Shown here: piece after piece, positions 26,292 to 35,518 of the stretch | How the letters are laid out: the number at the start of each line of letters is the position of its first letter | How positions within the stretch are numbered: position 1 is the stretch's first letter | Program-made: the position numbers and the translations under genes | Notes under the pieces: generated by a model | What the model saw: the letters and a program-made list of their open reading frames with translations, nothing else | What the model was told of the DNA's origin: nothing | Databases searched by the model: none | NCBI GenBank assembly: GCA_018269055.1 | Contig: JAFDVI010000021.1 | Location: 42,472-106,471, forward strand | Reading direction: 5' to 3' | DNA length: 64,000 nt | Origin: Acidobacteriota bacterium | GTDB lineage: Bacteria > Acidobacteriota > Blastocatellia > RBC074

Positions 26292-27104
26292 ATGAGAAAT
26301 CTATGGATCCAAACAGAAAATCCGTTCGCAACATGGGTTGCTGATCTTACGAAGGTCTGTGACTCTCCAGAGCCCCTACTTGAATTCATCGCCCAGGTTA
26401 TCCGTTCTGGCAGTGAGCAACTTGTGTTCACGGTTGTTGAAGCTCCTGAAATTAACTTTGTGCGGAGCCGCACCAGCGATCTAATCGCCCAACTGCGGCA
26501 GTCATATAAGAATAACAATGTTGTTGACCTCTTTGGTTTCACAGGTGCTGCTATGGCTCCAGGATCTCCTGGCTCCTCGACAGTTGAGGCTACGATGGCC
26601 TGGTTTGATGGTGCAGGTAGGCGGGTTCTAGGTGCCTGTAATGACCTAGGATATCTTCTCCAGACTCTCGATCCGGTAGAAGGAAGCATTCCCATAGGTT
26701 TTATGAAACGGTTTCCACCCTTGCGCGTCACGGGGCAGAGGTTGATTTATGCGGGCAGTCCTCCTAAGCTCCAGAACTATCGACCAACACGCTCTGTGAC
26801 TGTCCGCTTCGCAATTCATTCAGATATCTGGTTCCCCTGGGTTTATGGTTCGGCTCACCCACATTGCGACCACAAGCATATGTTTGATAATCGTGAACTC
26901 TCAATCGTACATACTCCTCGGTTGAACGAGTTTCTTATCGGCTTGGCGGCTAAGACACGCGAAATTGGCGGCGAATGGTTTATTGATGAGACGGAAACCG
27001 GAGAAGACGCGATACGTTGGCTAGATGAGTTGGGAATTGACCTTGACCCCGATCCACCTCAATTGCAAATGCCTTCATCTGCGCTTGATGCAGAGTGGTA
27101 TTAG
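26292..27104 (+). CDS. Probable immunity protein for the upstream toxin
   Basis: A 270-residue soluble protein (MRNLWIQTENPF...) with no signal peptide, membrane segment or family I can recognise. The gene starts 6 bp after the toxin stop, preceded by AAGGT, and no other gene follows on this strand before the convergent regulator. Acidic C-terminal residues (IDETETGEDAIRWLDELG; DLDPDPP) are common in immunity proteins that neutralise basic nucleases. The lower GC and different codon use compared with the eCIS structural genes suggest it was gained together with the toxin tip. The immunity role is inferred from gene order and size. Confidence 0.55.
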   Translation: MRNLWIQTENPFATWVADLTKVCDSPEPLLEFIAQVIRSGSEQLVFTVVEAPEINFVRSRTSDLIAQLRQSYKNNNVVDLFGFTGAAMAPGSPGSSTVEATMAWFDGAGRRVLGACNDLGYLLQTLDPVEGSIPIGFMKRFPPLRVTGQRLIYAGSPPKLQNYRPTRSVTVRFAIHSDIWFPWVYGSAHPHCDHKHMFDNRELSIVHTPRLNEFLIGLAAKTREIGGEWFIDETETGEDAIRWLDELGIDLDPDPPQLQMPSSALDAEWY

Positions 27105-27192
27105 CAAGCGAATGAGATCAAGGACGAGCCAACAGGGAAGCGGCGAGCAAGATGTGTAACAACGACAGTGTGGGGTGTGCTTACGAGCCACA

Positions 27193-28632
27193 TCATTTGT
27201 TGAGATCGGTTGCCCTGAACTTCTGCACATCAATCCCATACTTTTGAATCAACTGCCAAAAGGCCCGCCGATTCTTCTGTGCTGCCTTGGCCGCCTTTGA
27301 GATATTGCCTTGATGGGTCAAGAGCAGTTCTTGAATGTAAGTGCGCTCGAAATCGGCGACGCAGCGGGCTTTGGCCGTTTTGAGGGATTCCTGGCAGCCG
27401 CAGGGAGTTTCGCCGGGGAGAAGAAAATCTGCGGTTTGAATCTGCGGGTGATCGGTTAGGGCAATGGCGCGTTCGATGATGTGTTCCAGTTCGCGCACGT
27501 TTCCGAGCCAGTCGTGCAGTTTCAATTTTTGCATGGCTTCGGGCGAAAGGCTGATTGATGGTTTGCCGAACGCGGCGGCGTACTTGGCCAAAAAATGGCT
27601 GGCCAGCAGCGGAATGTCTTCGCGGCGTTCGCGCAGCGGGGGCAGGTGCAACGGGATGACGTTGAGACGATAGTAAAGATCGCGCCGCAATTTGCCGAAC
27701 TGCACAGCCTCTTCCAGATTTAGGTTCGATGCTGCGATGACGCGCACGTCGGCGCGCTGCGTCTTTGTCGAACCCAGCGACCGATACTCTTTCTCCTGCA
27801 AGAAGCGCAGAAGTTTGACCTGAGCTTGCGAAGGCAGCGAATCAATCTCATCCAGAAACAGCGTGCCTCCATCAGCTTCGTATATCAAACCGTGACTTAT
27901 TACCGCCGCATCGGTGAATGCGCCCCGCTCGTGTCCAAACAGTTCGTTTTCGATCAACTCGGTAGGAATCGCTCCACAATTGATCGGAATGAAGGGGTGG
28001 TGCGCACGCGGGCTGAGGTGATGAATTGCACGCGCGAACATTTCCTTGCCTGTGCCTGTCTCGCCTGAAATCAAAACTGTGGCGTCGCAGCGGGCGACCG
28101 AAGGGAGTTTTTCCGTCACCGCGCGAAACGACTGGCTTTCACCGATGAGCTGTTTCAAGCCCAGCTTCTTTTTTAGCCTTTGAACAATGGTTTCGCTCTG
28201 CCGGTATTGTTCGATCAATCTCTTTATGCGCGGCAGGATGTCCACGGCTTTCAACGGAGGGGTGATGAAATCCGCCGCACCGCTTTCGAAAAGCGCGGAT
28301 AGATCATCCGGTTCAACGGTATCAACAATTAAGATCAGAGGACGTTCGCGGAGACTTTTGCAAAGAGCTTGCACCGCCGGCATTGAGTGTTCGAGGGCAA
28401 CCCGTGGCAATGCCAAACAAAGAACATCCGGATCGTAATGAGCGATAAGACTCTTTATTTTTTGCAGTTTTGAATTTGATGACTTTGCAGAGTCGACCTC
28501 GGCAAGTCCATCAATTCGTTCGTGATGAAGGCTCCATTGTTTTCCCATGGCGGATTGCAATATCTCGATCAGATCGTTGCTGAGAGTTGCTGTATTGGCA
28601 AAATCAAGGAGCAAAACACAGTCATGTTTCAT
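27193..28632 (-). CDS. Sigma54-dependent activator with degenerate receiver domain
   Basis: A 479-residue NtrC-type enhancer-binding protein. Residues 1-140 fold-match a receiver, but the phospho-Asp position reads A74 (DVLCLALP) and the conserved Lys reads P125 (FITPPLKA), so phosphorylation is unlikely. Residues about 160-400 are the sigma54-activator AAA+ domain: Walker A GETGTGKE (190-197), sigma54 loop GAFTDA (237-242; the usual form is GAFTGA), Walker B LFLDEID (258-264). The C-terminus is a Fis-type helix-turn-helix (GNISKAAKAAQKNRRAFWQL). It is transcribed towards the payload genes. Whether it controls the eCIS, or the sigma54-like promoter near 35050, is unknown. Confidence 0.93.
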   Translation of the reverse strand: MKHDCVLLLDFANTATLSNDLIEILQSAMGKQWSLHHERIDGLAEVDSAKSSNSKLQKIKSLIAHYDPDVLCLALPRVALEHSMPAVQALCKSLRERPLILIVDTVEPDDLSALFESGAADFITPPLKAVDILPRIKRLIEQYRQSETIVQRLKKKLGLKQLIGESQSFRAVTEKLPSVARCDATVLISGETGTGKEMFARAIHHLSPRAHHPFIPINCGAIPTELIENELFGHERGAFTDAAVISHGLIYEADGGTLFLDEIDSLPSQAQVKLLRFLQEKEYRSLGSTKTQRADVRVIAASNLNLEEAVQFGKLRRDLYYRLNVIPLHLPPLRERREDIPLLASHFLAKYAAAFGKPSISLSPEAMQKLKLHDWLGNVRELEHIIERAIALTDHPQIQTADFLLPGETPCGCQESLKTAKARCVADFERTYIQELLLTHQGNISKAAKAAQKNRRAFWQLIQKYGIDVQKFRATDLNK

Positions 28633-29667
28633 GGCAAAAAACCTATTGGCTGGAAATGGGCGGAATTGTTTGACTGCTGATTACGAAGCGTGTCCCGATA
28701 GCTTCATCGAACTAATTTCCCACCATGGCAAATGGTGCTGAGTCATCCGGCGGAAAGTCACGAATCTAATGGCCAGTAAACCATAACTGTAGGGCAGCAG
28801 TTATGTGAAAAGTTCAATATGCATATTCTTCAGCCAGCATTTTCTCACTCTGACACGACACCAAAAGCTGAGACGTAGCGAATGCTAGACCAATCTTTTT
28901 CCACGCGCAAGCCTGCATTAGAAATTGGGTGTAATCAACAGTGAGTTACGCCGCGAGAAAACCGACAAACGCGGCATCCTAAATCGGAACAAACAACATT
29001 GGGGCACTCTTTTTTCGACAGGATTTACAGGATTGGGCAGGATTTTCAGAAACGCTAATTTCAACAAGGCTCCAATCAAGTTGGAATTCCGTTTATCCTG
29101 AAAAATCCTGTTAATCCTGTCTCAAAGTTTTTTGTTTTGATTTAGTCAAATGACTTAGAGCCGCCTTTGACGAGAACGACTTGCTCAAAGTGCTCCACCC
29201 TTAAAGTGCGATTTGCCCTGCATCGCAACCGAAAAAAAATTCAAAAGTCTCACGCAAGGAAATTGAAAATGTATTAAGATAAATTCGTAAGGGGAATTTT
29301 CAGGATTCGCACCCCACAACACATAATGCGCCTGATGGTTTCCTGTTTCTTCAAGAAGATGTCCGGTGGTTGCTACTCTTCAGAGGATTTCTGACGCAGC
29401 AAGCCAAAGCCGCTACATATTTTGTCTGAAAGCTTCTCAGGCATTGTCCATGTAAAGGTGAGCAGCGCTCGTCCTGTTCCAGCAAAAATCACACAGAAAA
29501 ATAGTACCGATGACTGAACAAGAGCTTTCCTGGTTCTTGTCTATCAGTTGAGTTTTGCCTATCCGCCAGGCAGTGTGACTTTCGCGTTGCGATTTCTGTA
29601 ATCGTGTTTGCGCGATAAGGATCGGCCTGACAAGCAAATCCATTGCCGGAATCTCACGGAGGTGAGC
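28633..29667. other. Noncoding region between divergent regulator and CHAT genes
   Basis: About 1 kb without a convincing gene. It must carry the promoters of the minus-strand regulator and of the CHAT gene, but I see no -24/-12 element with correct spacing and no clear sigma70 pair. It contains the AGGAT-type inverted repeat (separate entry) and is more AT-rich than the flanking genes, with several A-tracts around 29230-29290. Confidence 0.6.
29017..29123. repeat. AGGAT-type interrupted palindrome
   Basis: The left arm (29017-29049) has three spaced AGGAT cores (GACAGGATTTACAGGATT, then GGGCAGGATTTTCAG). The right arm (29094-29123) is its approximate complement (TATCCTGAAAAATCCTG, then TTAATCCTGTCTC). 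The loop is about 44 bp and T-runs flank both sides. Repeats of this ACAGGATTAACAGGAT type are scattered between genes in several phyla. A dispersed non-autonomous element or a bidirectional terminator are both possible. Confidence 0.7.
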
Positions 29668-32600
29668 ATGCGTCCCAGTTCGCGCGTTACCAGGGGGGGG
29701 ATAAGATCAAATTTCCTCTACACATACGTATGGAATCGGTTTGTAAAAATGACAATGCTCCTTTGGTTATTTTTGGGTATTGTCCTGAATGGGCTGACGA
29801 GTATCTCGGCCAATCCTCAAAAAACACCACAACTTGTTCAGAATTTAGTGTTGGGTGAAGTTGTCGAACGCTCAATTGCCGGAGGCGAGCAACATAGCTA
29901 CGCTTTCACGCTGGAGGCAGGACAGTATGGGCGCATCACCGTCGAACAGCGCGCCGTGGAAGTTGTCATGACGCTTTACAACGAAGACGGAAGATCGCTG
30001 ATAGAAGTTGATAGCGCTGGGAAAGAGACGGCATCAGTGATTGCGTCACAAAAGACAACAATCCGCGTGATGGTGCGTGCCCGGCAGGAGGCGGGTGCAG
30101 GCGGAACATACCTGATCCGGATGGAAGAGCACCGGGCTGCCGTTCCGGAAGATCAAGCACGAATCAATGCTGAAAGACTGACCGCTGAAGGGGCACTGCT
30201 GAGTGTCAAAGCCGCCAAAGACAGTTTGCAAGGCGCGAATGAAAAGTATCAAGCGGCATTGAAGCTGTGGAGAGAGTTGCAGGACGAGCAAGAAGAGGCG
30301 CGCACGTGTTACCTGCTGGGATTGGGTCAACAAGCCGGCGGAGAATTGCAGGCGGCAATGGAAAGTTATCAGCAATCGCTTGTCTTGAGCCGGAGGGAAG
30401 GTGACCGTGTGCGCGAAAATCTGGCACTGAATGCGCTGGGCACTCTTTACTTCCGGTTGGGAGACAAGCCCAGAGCAATTGATTGCTATAAACAGGCGCT
30501 GGCGTTTAGCCAGGCACTTGGCGAACGCTCCCTGGAAACTTCAATCCTGGTCAATTTGGGCGCGGTTTATAAAGCCATTGGCGATCATGGCCAGGCAGTT
30601 GATCTTTATCGGAAAGCCGTGGAAATGGCGCGCGAACTTGGTGATCAAACCTCCACCGCCGCTGCCCTAACCAACTTGGCACGCCTATATGATTTGATGG
30701 GCGACAGGCAAAACGCTTATGCCACAAACCAGCAAGTTTTATTGGTTTGGCGCGCGCTGGGCAATTTGGAAGGCGAAGCGGTCACGTTGAAAAATCTTGG
30801 GGCACTGGCCGAAGCGGAAGGCCGTTTCGTGGAATCTCTGGAATATCTGACGCGTGCATTGGCGTTGAACCAGGCCGGGGGCAATCCGATGCGCGAAGCA
30901 TATATTCGCGGCGATCTGGCGCGAATCGAACGATCTTCCGGCAATTTCGAACACTCACGCGAACAGATCGAACAGTCCCTGAAAATTTTCGAGTCCTTGC
31001 GGATACAGCTTCTCAATCCGGATGTTCGAGCATCATTTATCGCTGCCAATCGGCGCTATTACGAGTTCTATATTGACTTGTTGATGCAACAACACCTGCG
31101 TTCATCGAACGAAACTGCCGACAAACCGTCACAAAACTATGCTGCTGAAGCGTTGCGCGTCAGTGAAAGCGCTCGTGCCCGTGCATTGGCGGATCTGATT
31201 GCTGAAGCGCGCGTGGATATACGGCAAGGCGTGGATGTCGGCTTGCTGGCGCGAGAGCGAGAGTTGGTGCAAACGCTAATGACGAAAAAAGCCGAGCGTG
31301 CGGCCTTGCTCAAGCTGACAAAGAAGAAGCGAGAAGAGATTGAGCAACTCGACAGGGAAATTCTGGCGCTCGGTTTGTCATACGAACAGGCGAAAACCGC
31401 CATCAAACGCGCAAGCCCACAATACGCCGCGCTGGTTTACCCAGAATCCATCGGTTTGGTGGAAATTCAGCAACTGCTTGATTCCGACACATTGTTGTTG
31501 GAATACGCGCTTGGGGAAGAGCGGAGTTACTTGTGGGTGGTGGGAGACGACACGTTGCATAGTTTTACGTTGCCGGGCCGCGCAGTGATCGAAGCGCAAG
31601 CGCGCGGTTTTTATGAGCGGTTGGCTGCTCCCGGTGAAACGATAAAGTATGAAAAGCCGGAGCAAAAACGGAGTCGTGTTGCTCGCGCCATTGCCGAATT
31701 ACCCGTGGTCGCCGCAGCGCTTAGCCAGACATTGCTGGCTCCTGCGGGGGACATGTTGGGACAAAAGCGGTTGCTGATTTCCGGCGATGGAATTCTCAAT
31801 TACATACCTTTTTCTGCGCTGCCAGAACCCGCACTCAGAAAAAACTTGTCGGTTGCGCAACAGAATCCTCTTCTCGTCAAGCACGAAGTCATTAATCTCC
31901 CTTCGGCTTCGGTCTTGGCGGAATTGCGGCGAGACATTTTCCATCGCCAACAAGCGACAAGGGATTTGGCAATTGTTGCCGATCCGGTTTTCACGCAGAA
32001 TGACAAACGATTGCTACTCAGCCAGAACGATTCCTCCTTTCAAAATCCGCCCACGCACAAAGAACAGTCATACTTGTTACCAATGCCGGTTGCAGCTTCC
32101 AAGCTCATGACCGCAACCGAAAGCAGCGAGCGCGATACACAGGACCTGTCTCGTTTGATGGCTACACGCGGCGAAGCTGAACGCATTGCCAGATTAGTTC
32201 CCGAAAGCCGTAGACTGATGGCGCTGGATTTCGAGGCGACTCGTGATCTGGTGATAAGCGGAAGCCTTAGCCAATATCGGATGCTTCATTTTGCCACGCA
32301 TGGTTTGCTCAACAGCCAGACGCCGGAACTTTCAGGGCTGGTTTTTTCCCTTGTGAATGAAAGCGGACAGTCACAGTTGGGTGTGTTGCGCTTGAACGAT
32401 GTTTTCAACCTCAAGCTGGCTGCTGAATTGGTCGTGCTCAGTGCTTGCCGTACCGGGCTGGGAAAAGAGGTCCGAGGGGAAGGCGCACTCAGCCTGGCTC
32501 GCGGGTTTATGTATGCTGGTGTCCCCCGCGTAATTTCCAGTCTATGGGCGATAAATGATCAGGCCGCGGCTGAATTGATGAGCCACCTTTATCAGCAAAT

Positions 32601-32724
32601 GCTGCTTGGTGACAAGACGCCGGCAGCAGCATTACGCGCCGCGCAACTTGCCTTGTGGAAAGAAAAACGATGGAGCTTTCCCTATTATTGGGCAGGCTTT
32701 ATCCTGCAAGGCGAGCCAAAGTAA
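29668..32724 (+). CDS. Exported PPC-TPR-CHAT protease-like protein
   Basis: A 1018-residue protein; the ATG at 29668 follows GGAGGT at 29658-29663. ATG 29749 is an alternative that would give a classical signal peptide (MTMLLWLFLGIVLNGLTSIS). After the signal comes a PPC-like beta domain (LVLGEVVERSIAGGEQHSYA), then at least six TPR motifs (about residues 190-430; for example ALGTLYFRLGDKPRAIDCYK). The C-terminal CHAT caspase-like domain has catalytic His in FATHG (about residue 878) and Cys in LSACRTG (about residue 927). CHAT proteins are cysteine proteases activated through their partner domains. The substrate is unknown. The gene is convergent with the membrane protein gene downstream. 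Confidence 0.9.
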   Translation: MRPSSRVTRGGIRSNFLYTYVWNRFVKMTMLLWLFLGIVLNGLTSISANPQKTPQLVQNLVLGEVVERSIAGGEQHSYAFTLEAGQYGRITVEQRAVEVVMTLYNEDGRSLIEVDSAGKETASVIASQKTTIRVMVRARQEAGAGGTYLIRMEEHRAAVPEDQARINAERLTAEGALLSVKAAKDSLQGANEKYQAALKLWRELQDEQEEARTCYLLGLGQQAGGELQAAMESYQQSLVLSRREGDRVRENLALNALGTLYFRLGDKPRAIDCYKQALAFSQALGERSLETSILVNLGAVYKAIGDHGQAVDLYRKAVEMARELGDQTSTAAALTNLARLYDLMGDRQNAYATNQQVLLVWRALGNLEGEAVTLKNLGALAEAEGRFVESLEYLTRALALNQAGGNPMREAYIRGDLARIERSSGNFEHSREQIEQSLKIFESLRIQLLNPDVRASFIAANRRYYEFYIDLLMQQHLRSSNETADKPSQNYAAEALRVSESARARALADLIAEARVDIRQGVDVGLLARERELVQTLMTKKAERAALLKLTKKKREEIEQLDREILALGLSYEQAKTAIKRASPQYAALVYPESIGLVEIQQLLDSDTLLLEYALGEERSYLWVVGDDTLHSFTLPGRAVIEAQARGFYERLAAPGETIKYEKPEQKRSRVARAIAELPVVAAALSQTLLAPAGDMLGQKRLLISGDGILNYIPFSALPEPALRKNLSVAQQNPLLVKHEVINLPSASVLAELRRDIFHRQQATRDLAIVADPVFTQNDKRLLLSQNDSSFQNPPTHKEQSYLLPMPVAASKLMTATESSERDTQDLSRLMATRGEAERIARLVPESRRLMALDFEATRDLVISGSLSQYRMLHFATHGLLNSQTPELSGLVFSLVNESGQSQLGVLRLNDVFNLKLAAELVVLSACRTGLGKEVRGEGALSLARGFMYAGVPRVISSLWAINDQAAAELMSHLYQQMLLGDKTPAAALRAAQLALWKEKRWSFPYYWAGFILQGEPK
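29693..29700 (+). repeat. G8 homopolymer in the 5' end of the CHAT gene
   Basis: Eight G bases lie 25 bp inside the gene when translation starts at ATG 29668, ahead of the export signal. Slippage would shift that start out of frame, while a start at ATG 29749 would be unaffected. Confidence 0.8.
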
Positions 32725-32892
32725 CTGGGCAAGCGAATTTCGGGACACAATTGAAGTACGACAGCTCCGGGAAATTGCTGGTGAATTCAGGTTGGCCAAG
32801 CCAGGTCTGTAAATTCCCAGCCCTACACTTCAAATTCCCAATTCGTAAACAGAAAATTCTGTCTGTGAATGCGGAATTCGCCTGCGATATCG

Positions 32893-34851
32893 CTACGGCG
32901 CTGCTTCCAACAAATCGTCAATCAACTGTTTCGCAACCTGTTCCGCATCACCTGAATAAGTTTTCCATTTCCCTTTGAGCGGCCAGAGGATGACCCCATT
33001 GGCATTCACGATCTGAAAGGAAACTGTGCGCCCATCGGGTTTGATTACGACGTTCAGTGCTACATCAGTTTCTTCCATCAAGGCAGATTCCCAGCGCCCG
33101 GTTGCCTTGAATTGCAGCGTCAACTGGTCGTAAAGGGCTTTGGATGAGGCCTGATTCTGATTGATTTCGATAAAAATCCGGCTTGCTTCCGCCAAAGTTT
33201 TGACAGCGGTAACGCCATGTACGTCCGGATCGCGTGTGGCGTCCGGGTTCAGGTTACCGGTCTGTTTGTCCACCCCCGAGCGCGGCATGGCCGTAGTGGA
33301 GTTGGCATTGGGTGAAGGCAACTGAACTGGGGTCGGAAGAGCACCTTTCGTTTCATTCGAGGGATCGCTGCCGGAAGGCTTGTTGATGGCAATTGCGTAT
33401 TCTTCTGAAGACCTCCGCATCGTCTGCCAAACCATCACGCCCGCAACCAGGCTGCCCAGAATCAACACGACGACCATTGCATAAGCAAACGAGGGAAACG
33501 AGGCCGAGAAAAGAGAAGAAAAAGATCGTTTCCAACATTGCCAAAACGACGCTTGATAAATAACGGTAACCGACGCGCCAATCAATTCTTGATGCTCACT
33601 GTGCTGCGGCGTAATGCGCAGTGTGAGTTTGCGTCCGTCTGCCAGCGCCAACGTGAATTGGTCCGAGCCATGGATGCCATTCAGCCGAGTAAAATCCAGG
33701 GGATAAAGCGCCAGACTATGGCCGCCTTCTTCGGCGGAAGCGCGTAGTTCTATGTAATCGTCTTCTTCGTTCAACGAAAAGTTTATCTGGCTATTAACGC
33801 GCAAGTCCAACACTCCACAATGCTTACGACCAGCCATTACCTGCAGCAATTGGGGCTTGCGGCGCTGAAGCAATTGTTCATGCTTCAGCAGTTTAGCTTG
33901 TATGAGATTCAGATCAGGGGAAATCATCTTATTATTCGGCTCCTTACCAGGTAGAGAGTTACCTTGATTATCATTGGTTGTGTAAAAAAACTGTGGCACT
34001 TCGAGCCTGGAATCTGGCGAATCAAGACTTAATCCGGTAACCAACCGAGCGAAGCAGTCTGCATGCAGGATCGCATGCATTCGGGATATTTCGATCTGAT
34101 GTTCCGCATCCGGGTCATCTTCTCTGAAATCCAACGACGGAATTGAACCGGAAACAGCTTCTGTGCCAGCCGGCAGCGGACATGTTGTACCCCAAGGCAT
34201 CAGAGTTTTGAGACACTCTTTCACGAATGGGGCAAACCGAGAAGAATCGTCGCAAGCGACAAACCTCTCTTCATTATGCGCGCGCCGCGTGGTTGCAATC
34301 AGATTGCCGAAACGATCCTTTACTTCCTTCATCAACTGGCCCTTGCGAGAGCGCCAGTAATCATATTCCTTGATTCGGCTCGGGTTTTGCAGGATCAAAC
34401 CGTACAGATCCATCGCTTCCAGATTGGTGTAACAATAGAGGAGACGACTTATGCCCAGGGTTACGTAAAACGAATTTCGCTTAACCGTGATCCAGACCAG
34501 GTGTTTGATGAAGTGGATTAACAACCGTTCTTCATCATCCAAACCGTTGTGTTCCTGATCCCGCTCAAAGGCTTCCGTTTCGTCGTAAACCAGACGTTGT
34601 AGCAAGTGCGAATCACTCAAAGTTACTTTTGTGCGTACGCCATAGGCCTTTGCAGTAACACCGGGGACGTAATAGTACCGTCGGCTCTGCGCTGTGGCGA
34701 CGACGTTCAGCCTGGAAATAGCCGCAGCAGTGCTAGATTCGGCAGCTTCCTTATCTCTGAGGATAAAGTACGCCAGGTCAGAAGTTGCCTTAATCAGATT
34801 ATTGTCAGAGGTCATTGGGTCCACAGTATCTGGGATGGGGGAGCCAACCAC
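32893..34851 (-). CDS. Single-span membrane protein of unknown function beside the CHAT gene
   Basis: A 652-residue protein from GTG 34851; ATG 34815 (MTSDNNLIKATSDLAYFIL) is an equally possible start, and neither has a clear ribosome site. The N-terminal 215 residues are helical and charged (ESSTAAAISRLNVVATAQSR; LLIHFIKHLVWITVKRNSF), faintly like a sigma-factor-type helical bundle. Residues about 335-445 are beta-rich. One transmembrane helix (FAYAMVVVLILGSLVAGVMV, about 470-490) precedes a Ser/Pro/Asn linker and a C-terminal domain (about 560-652). Topology: N-terminus in, C-terminus out. From memory, similar proteins stand next to CHAT genes in acidobacterial genomes; this cannot be checked here. 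Confidence 0.75.
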   Translation of the reverse strand: MVGSPIPDTVDPMTSDNNLIKATSDLAYFILRDKEAAESSTAAAISRLNVVATAQSRRYYYVPGVTAKAYGVRTKVTLSDSHLLQRLVYDETEAFERDQEHNGLDDEERLLIHFIKHLVWITVKRNSFYVTLGISRLLYCYTNLEAMDLYGLILQNPSRIKEYDYWRSRKGQLMKEVKDRFGNLIATTRRAHNEERFVACDDSSRFAPFVKECLKTLMPWGTTCPLPAGTEAVSGSIPSLDFREDDPDAEHQIEISRMHAILHADCFARLVTGLSLDSPDSRLEVPQFFYTTNDNQGNSLPGKEPNNKMISPDLNLIQAKLLKHEQLLQRRKPQLLQVMAGRKHCGVLDLRVNSQINFSLNEEDDYIELRASAEEGGHSLALYPLDFTRLNGIHGSDQFTLALADGRKLTLRITPQHSEHQELIGASVTVIYQASFWQCWKRSFSSLFSASFPSFAYAMVVVLILGSLVAGVMVWQTMRRSSEEYAIAINKPSGSDPSNETKGALPTPVQLPSPNANSTTAMPRSGVDKQTGNLNPDATRDPDVHGVTAVKTLAEASRIFIEINQNQASSKALYDQLTLQFKATGRWESALMEETDVALNVVIKPDGRTVSFQIVNANGVILWPLKGKWKTYSGDAEQVAKQLIDDLLEAAP

Positions 34852-34930
34852 TAAAAATTCGCGCTGGTCAGCGCAGGCGAACCATACTGCAAGGTTATCG
34901 AATAGACAAGAGTTTCTCGCGCGAATTTAC

Positions 34931-34942
34931 GAAAGTATCACG
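34931..34942 (+). promoter_or_regulatory. Repeated 12-mer GAAAGTATCACG, possible activator site
   Basis: The same 12 bases recur at 35490-35501. The first copy lies about 100 bp upstream of the sigma54-like promoter at 35045, a usual distance for an enhancer site. The second copy runs into an inverted repeat CACGA-N6-TCGTG. Two copies are thin evidence. Confidence 0.25.
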
Positions 34943-35044
34943 TACGCCCATCAGGTACATTGTTATATTGCAAAATAGTTCGGTGTTTTTCCCCACAGAA
35001 GCGTCTTTCGCGTTGTCGTCATAGGTGTTATGACCAGATCGGCC

Positions 35045-35059
35045 TGGCCATGGCATTGC
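35045..35059 (+). promoter_or_regulatory. Candidate sigma54 promoter (-24/-12)
   Basis: TGGC at 35045-35048 and TTGC at 35056-35059 have exactly the seven-base spacing of the sigma54 consensus, with the invariant GG and GC ten bases apart. A start near 35071 would give a leader of about 57 bases before the small exported protein. A sigma54 activator gene lies 6.4 kb upstream. Confidence 0.5.
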
Positions 35060-35127
35060 GATGGCACTAACCTTCCTTAACAGCAACAACCTACTTGGTA
35101 GAATAAAAACGAAGAAAAGGAGAAAAA

Positions 35128-35427
35128 ATGTATCCCCCAATTCGACTCAAATACGCTTTGGCAAGGCAATTCTGTTGTGTAATTGCAATTTGTGTTTTTC
35201 TTTTCATTGTCAACTTTGTTGTTTCGCCCGCGCGAGCCTCCGCACTGCTTGCGAGCAGGGGTCATACCCCGGCGGTTTCGGCAACTGACATAAACCTGAC
35301 AGGCAATCTATCTGACCCGGATGTAACTTCGCCGCCCAATGAAGAACCTCTCCTCAGTGATCCCCCGGCCACTACTGAGACAAATAATTCGACTGGGGAC
35401 GAAATTCTTCTGCGTCCTCCCCGGTAG
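35128..35427 (+). CDS. Small exported protein
   Basis: A 99-residue protein preceded by a strong AAGGAG ribosome site (35117-35122) with a 5-base spacer. Residues 1-39 form a typical Sec signal: basic start, hydrophobic core CVIAICVFLFIVNFVV, cleavage likely after ARASA. The mature part of about 60 residues is Pro/Asp/Thr/Asn-rich and probably unstructured (DPDVTSPPNEEPLLSDPPAT) and lacks Cys. No family is recognised. The gene follows the candidate sigma54 promoter and lies about 680 bp upstream of the giant surface-protein gene in the same orientation, so a shared role in the envelope is possible. Confidence 0.65.
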   Translation: MYPPIRLKYALARQFCCVIAICVFLFIVNFVVSPARASALLASRGHTPAVSATDINLTGNLSDPDVTSPPNEEPLLSDPPATTETNNSTGDEILLRPPR

Positions 35428-35518
35428 CTTTCTTTCGTCCAAAGGCGGTCAGTAAGCAGCTCATTACTGCCAGCCAGGCATTCATTTTTGAAAGTATCAC
35501 GATAATTTTCGTGTAAGA

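Noticed and set aside
28648..28666. Possible sigma54 promoter (TGGC-N7-GGGC) near the regulator start
   Set aside because: Spacing fits, but the -12 element is GGGC instead of TTGC and it lies at the end of the divergent coding sequence.
34975..35127. Small open frames between the membrane-protein gene and the small exported gene
   Set aside because: No ribosome sites or coding bias; the region fits a promoter region.
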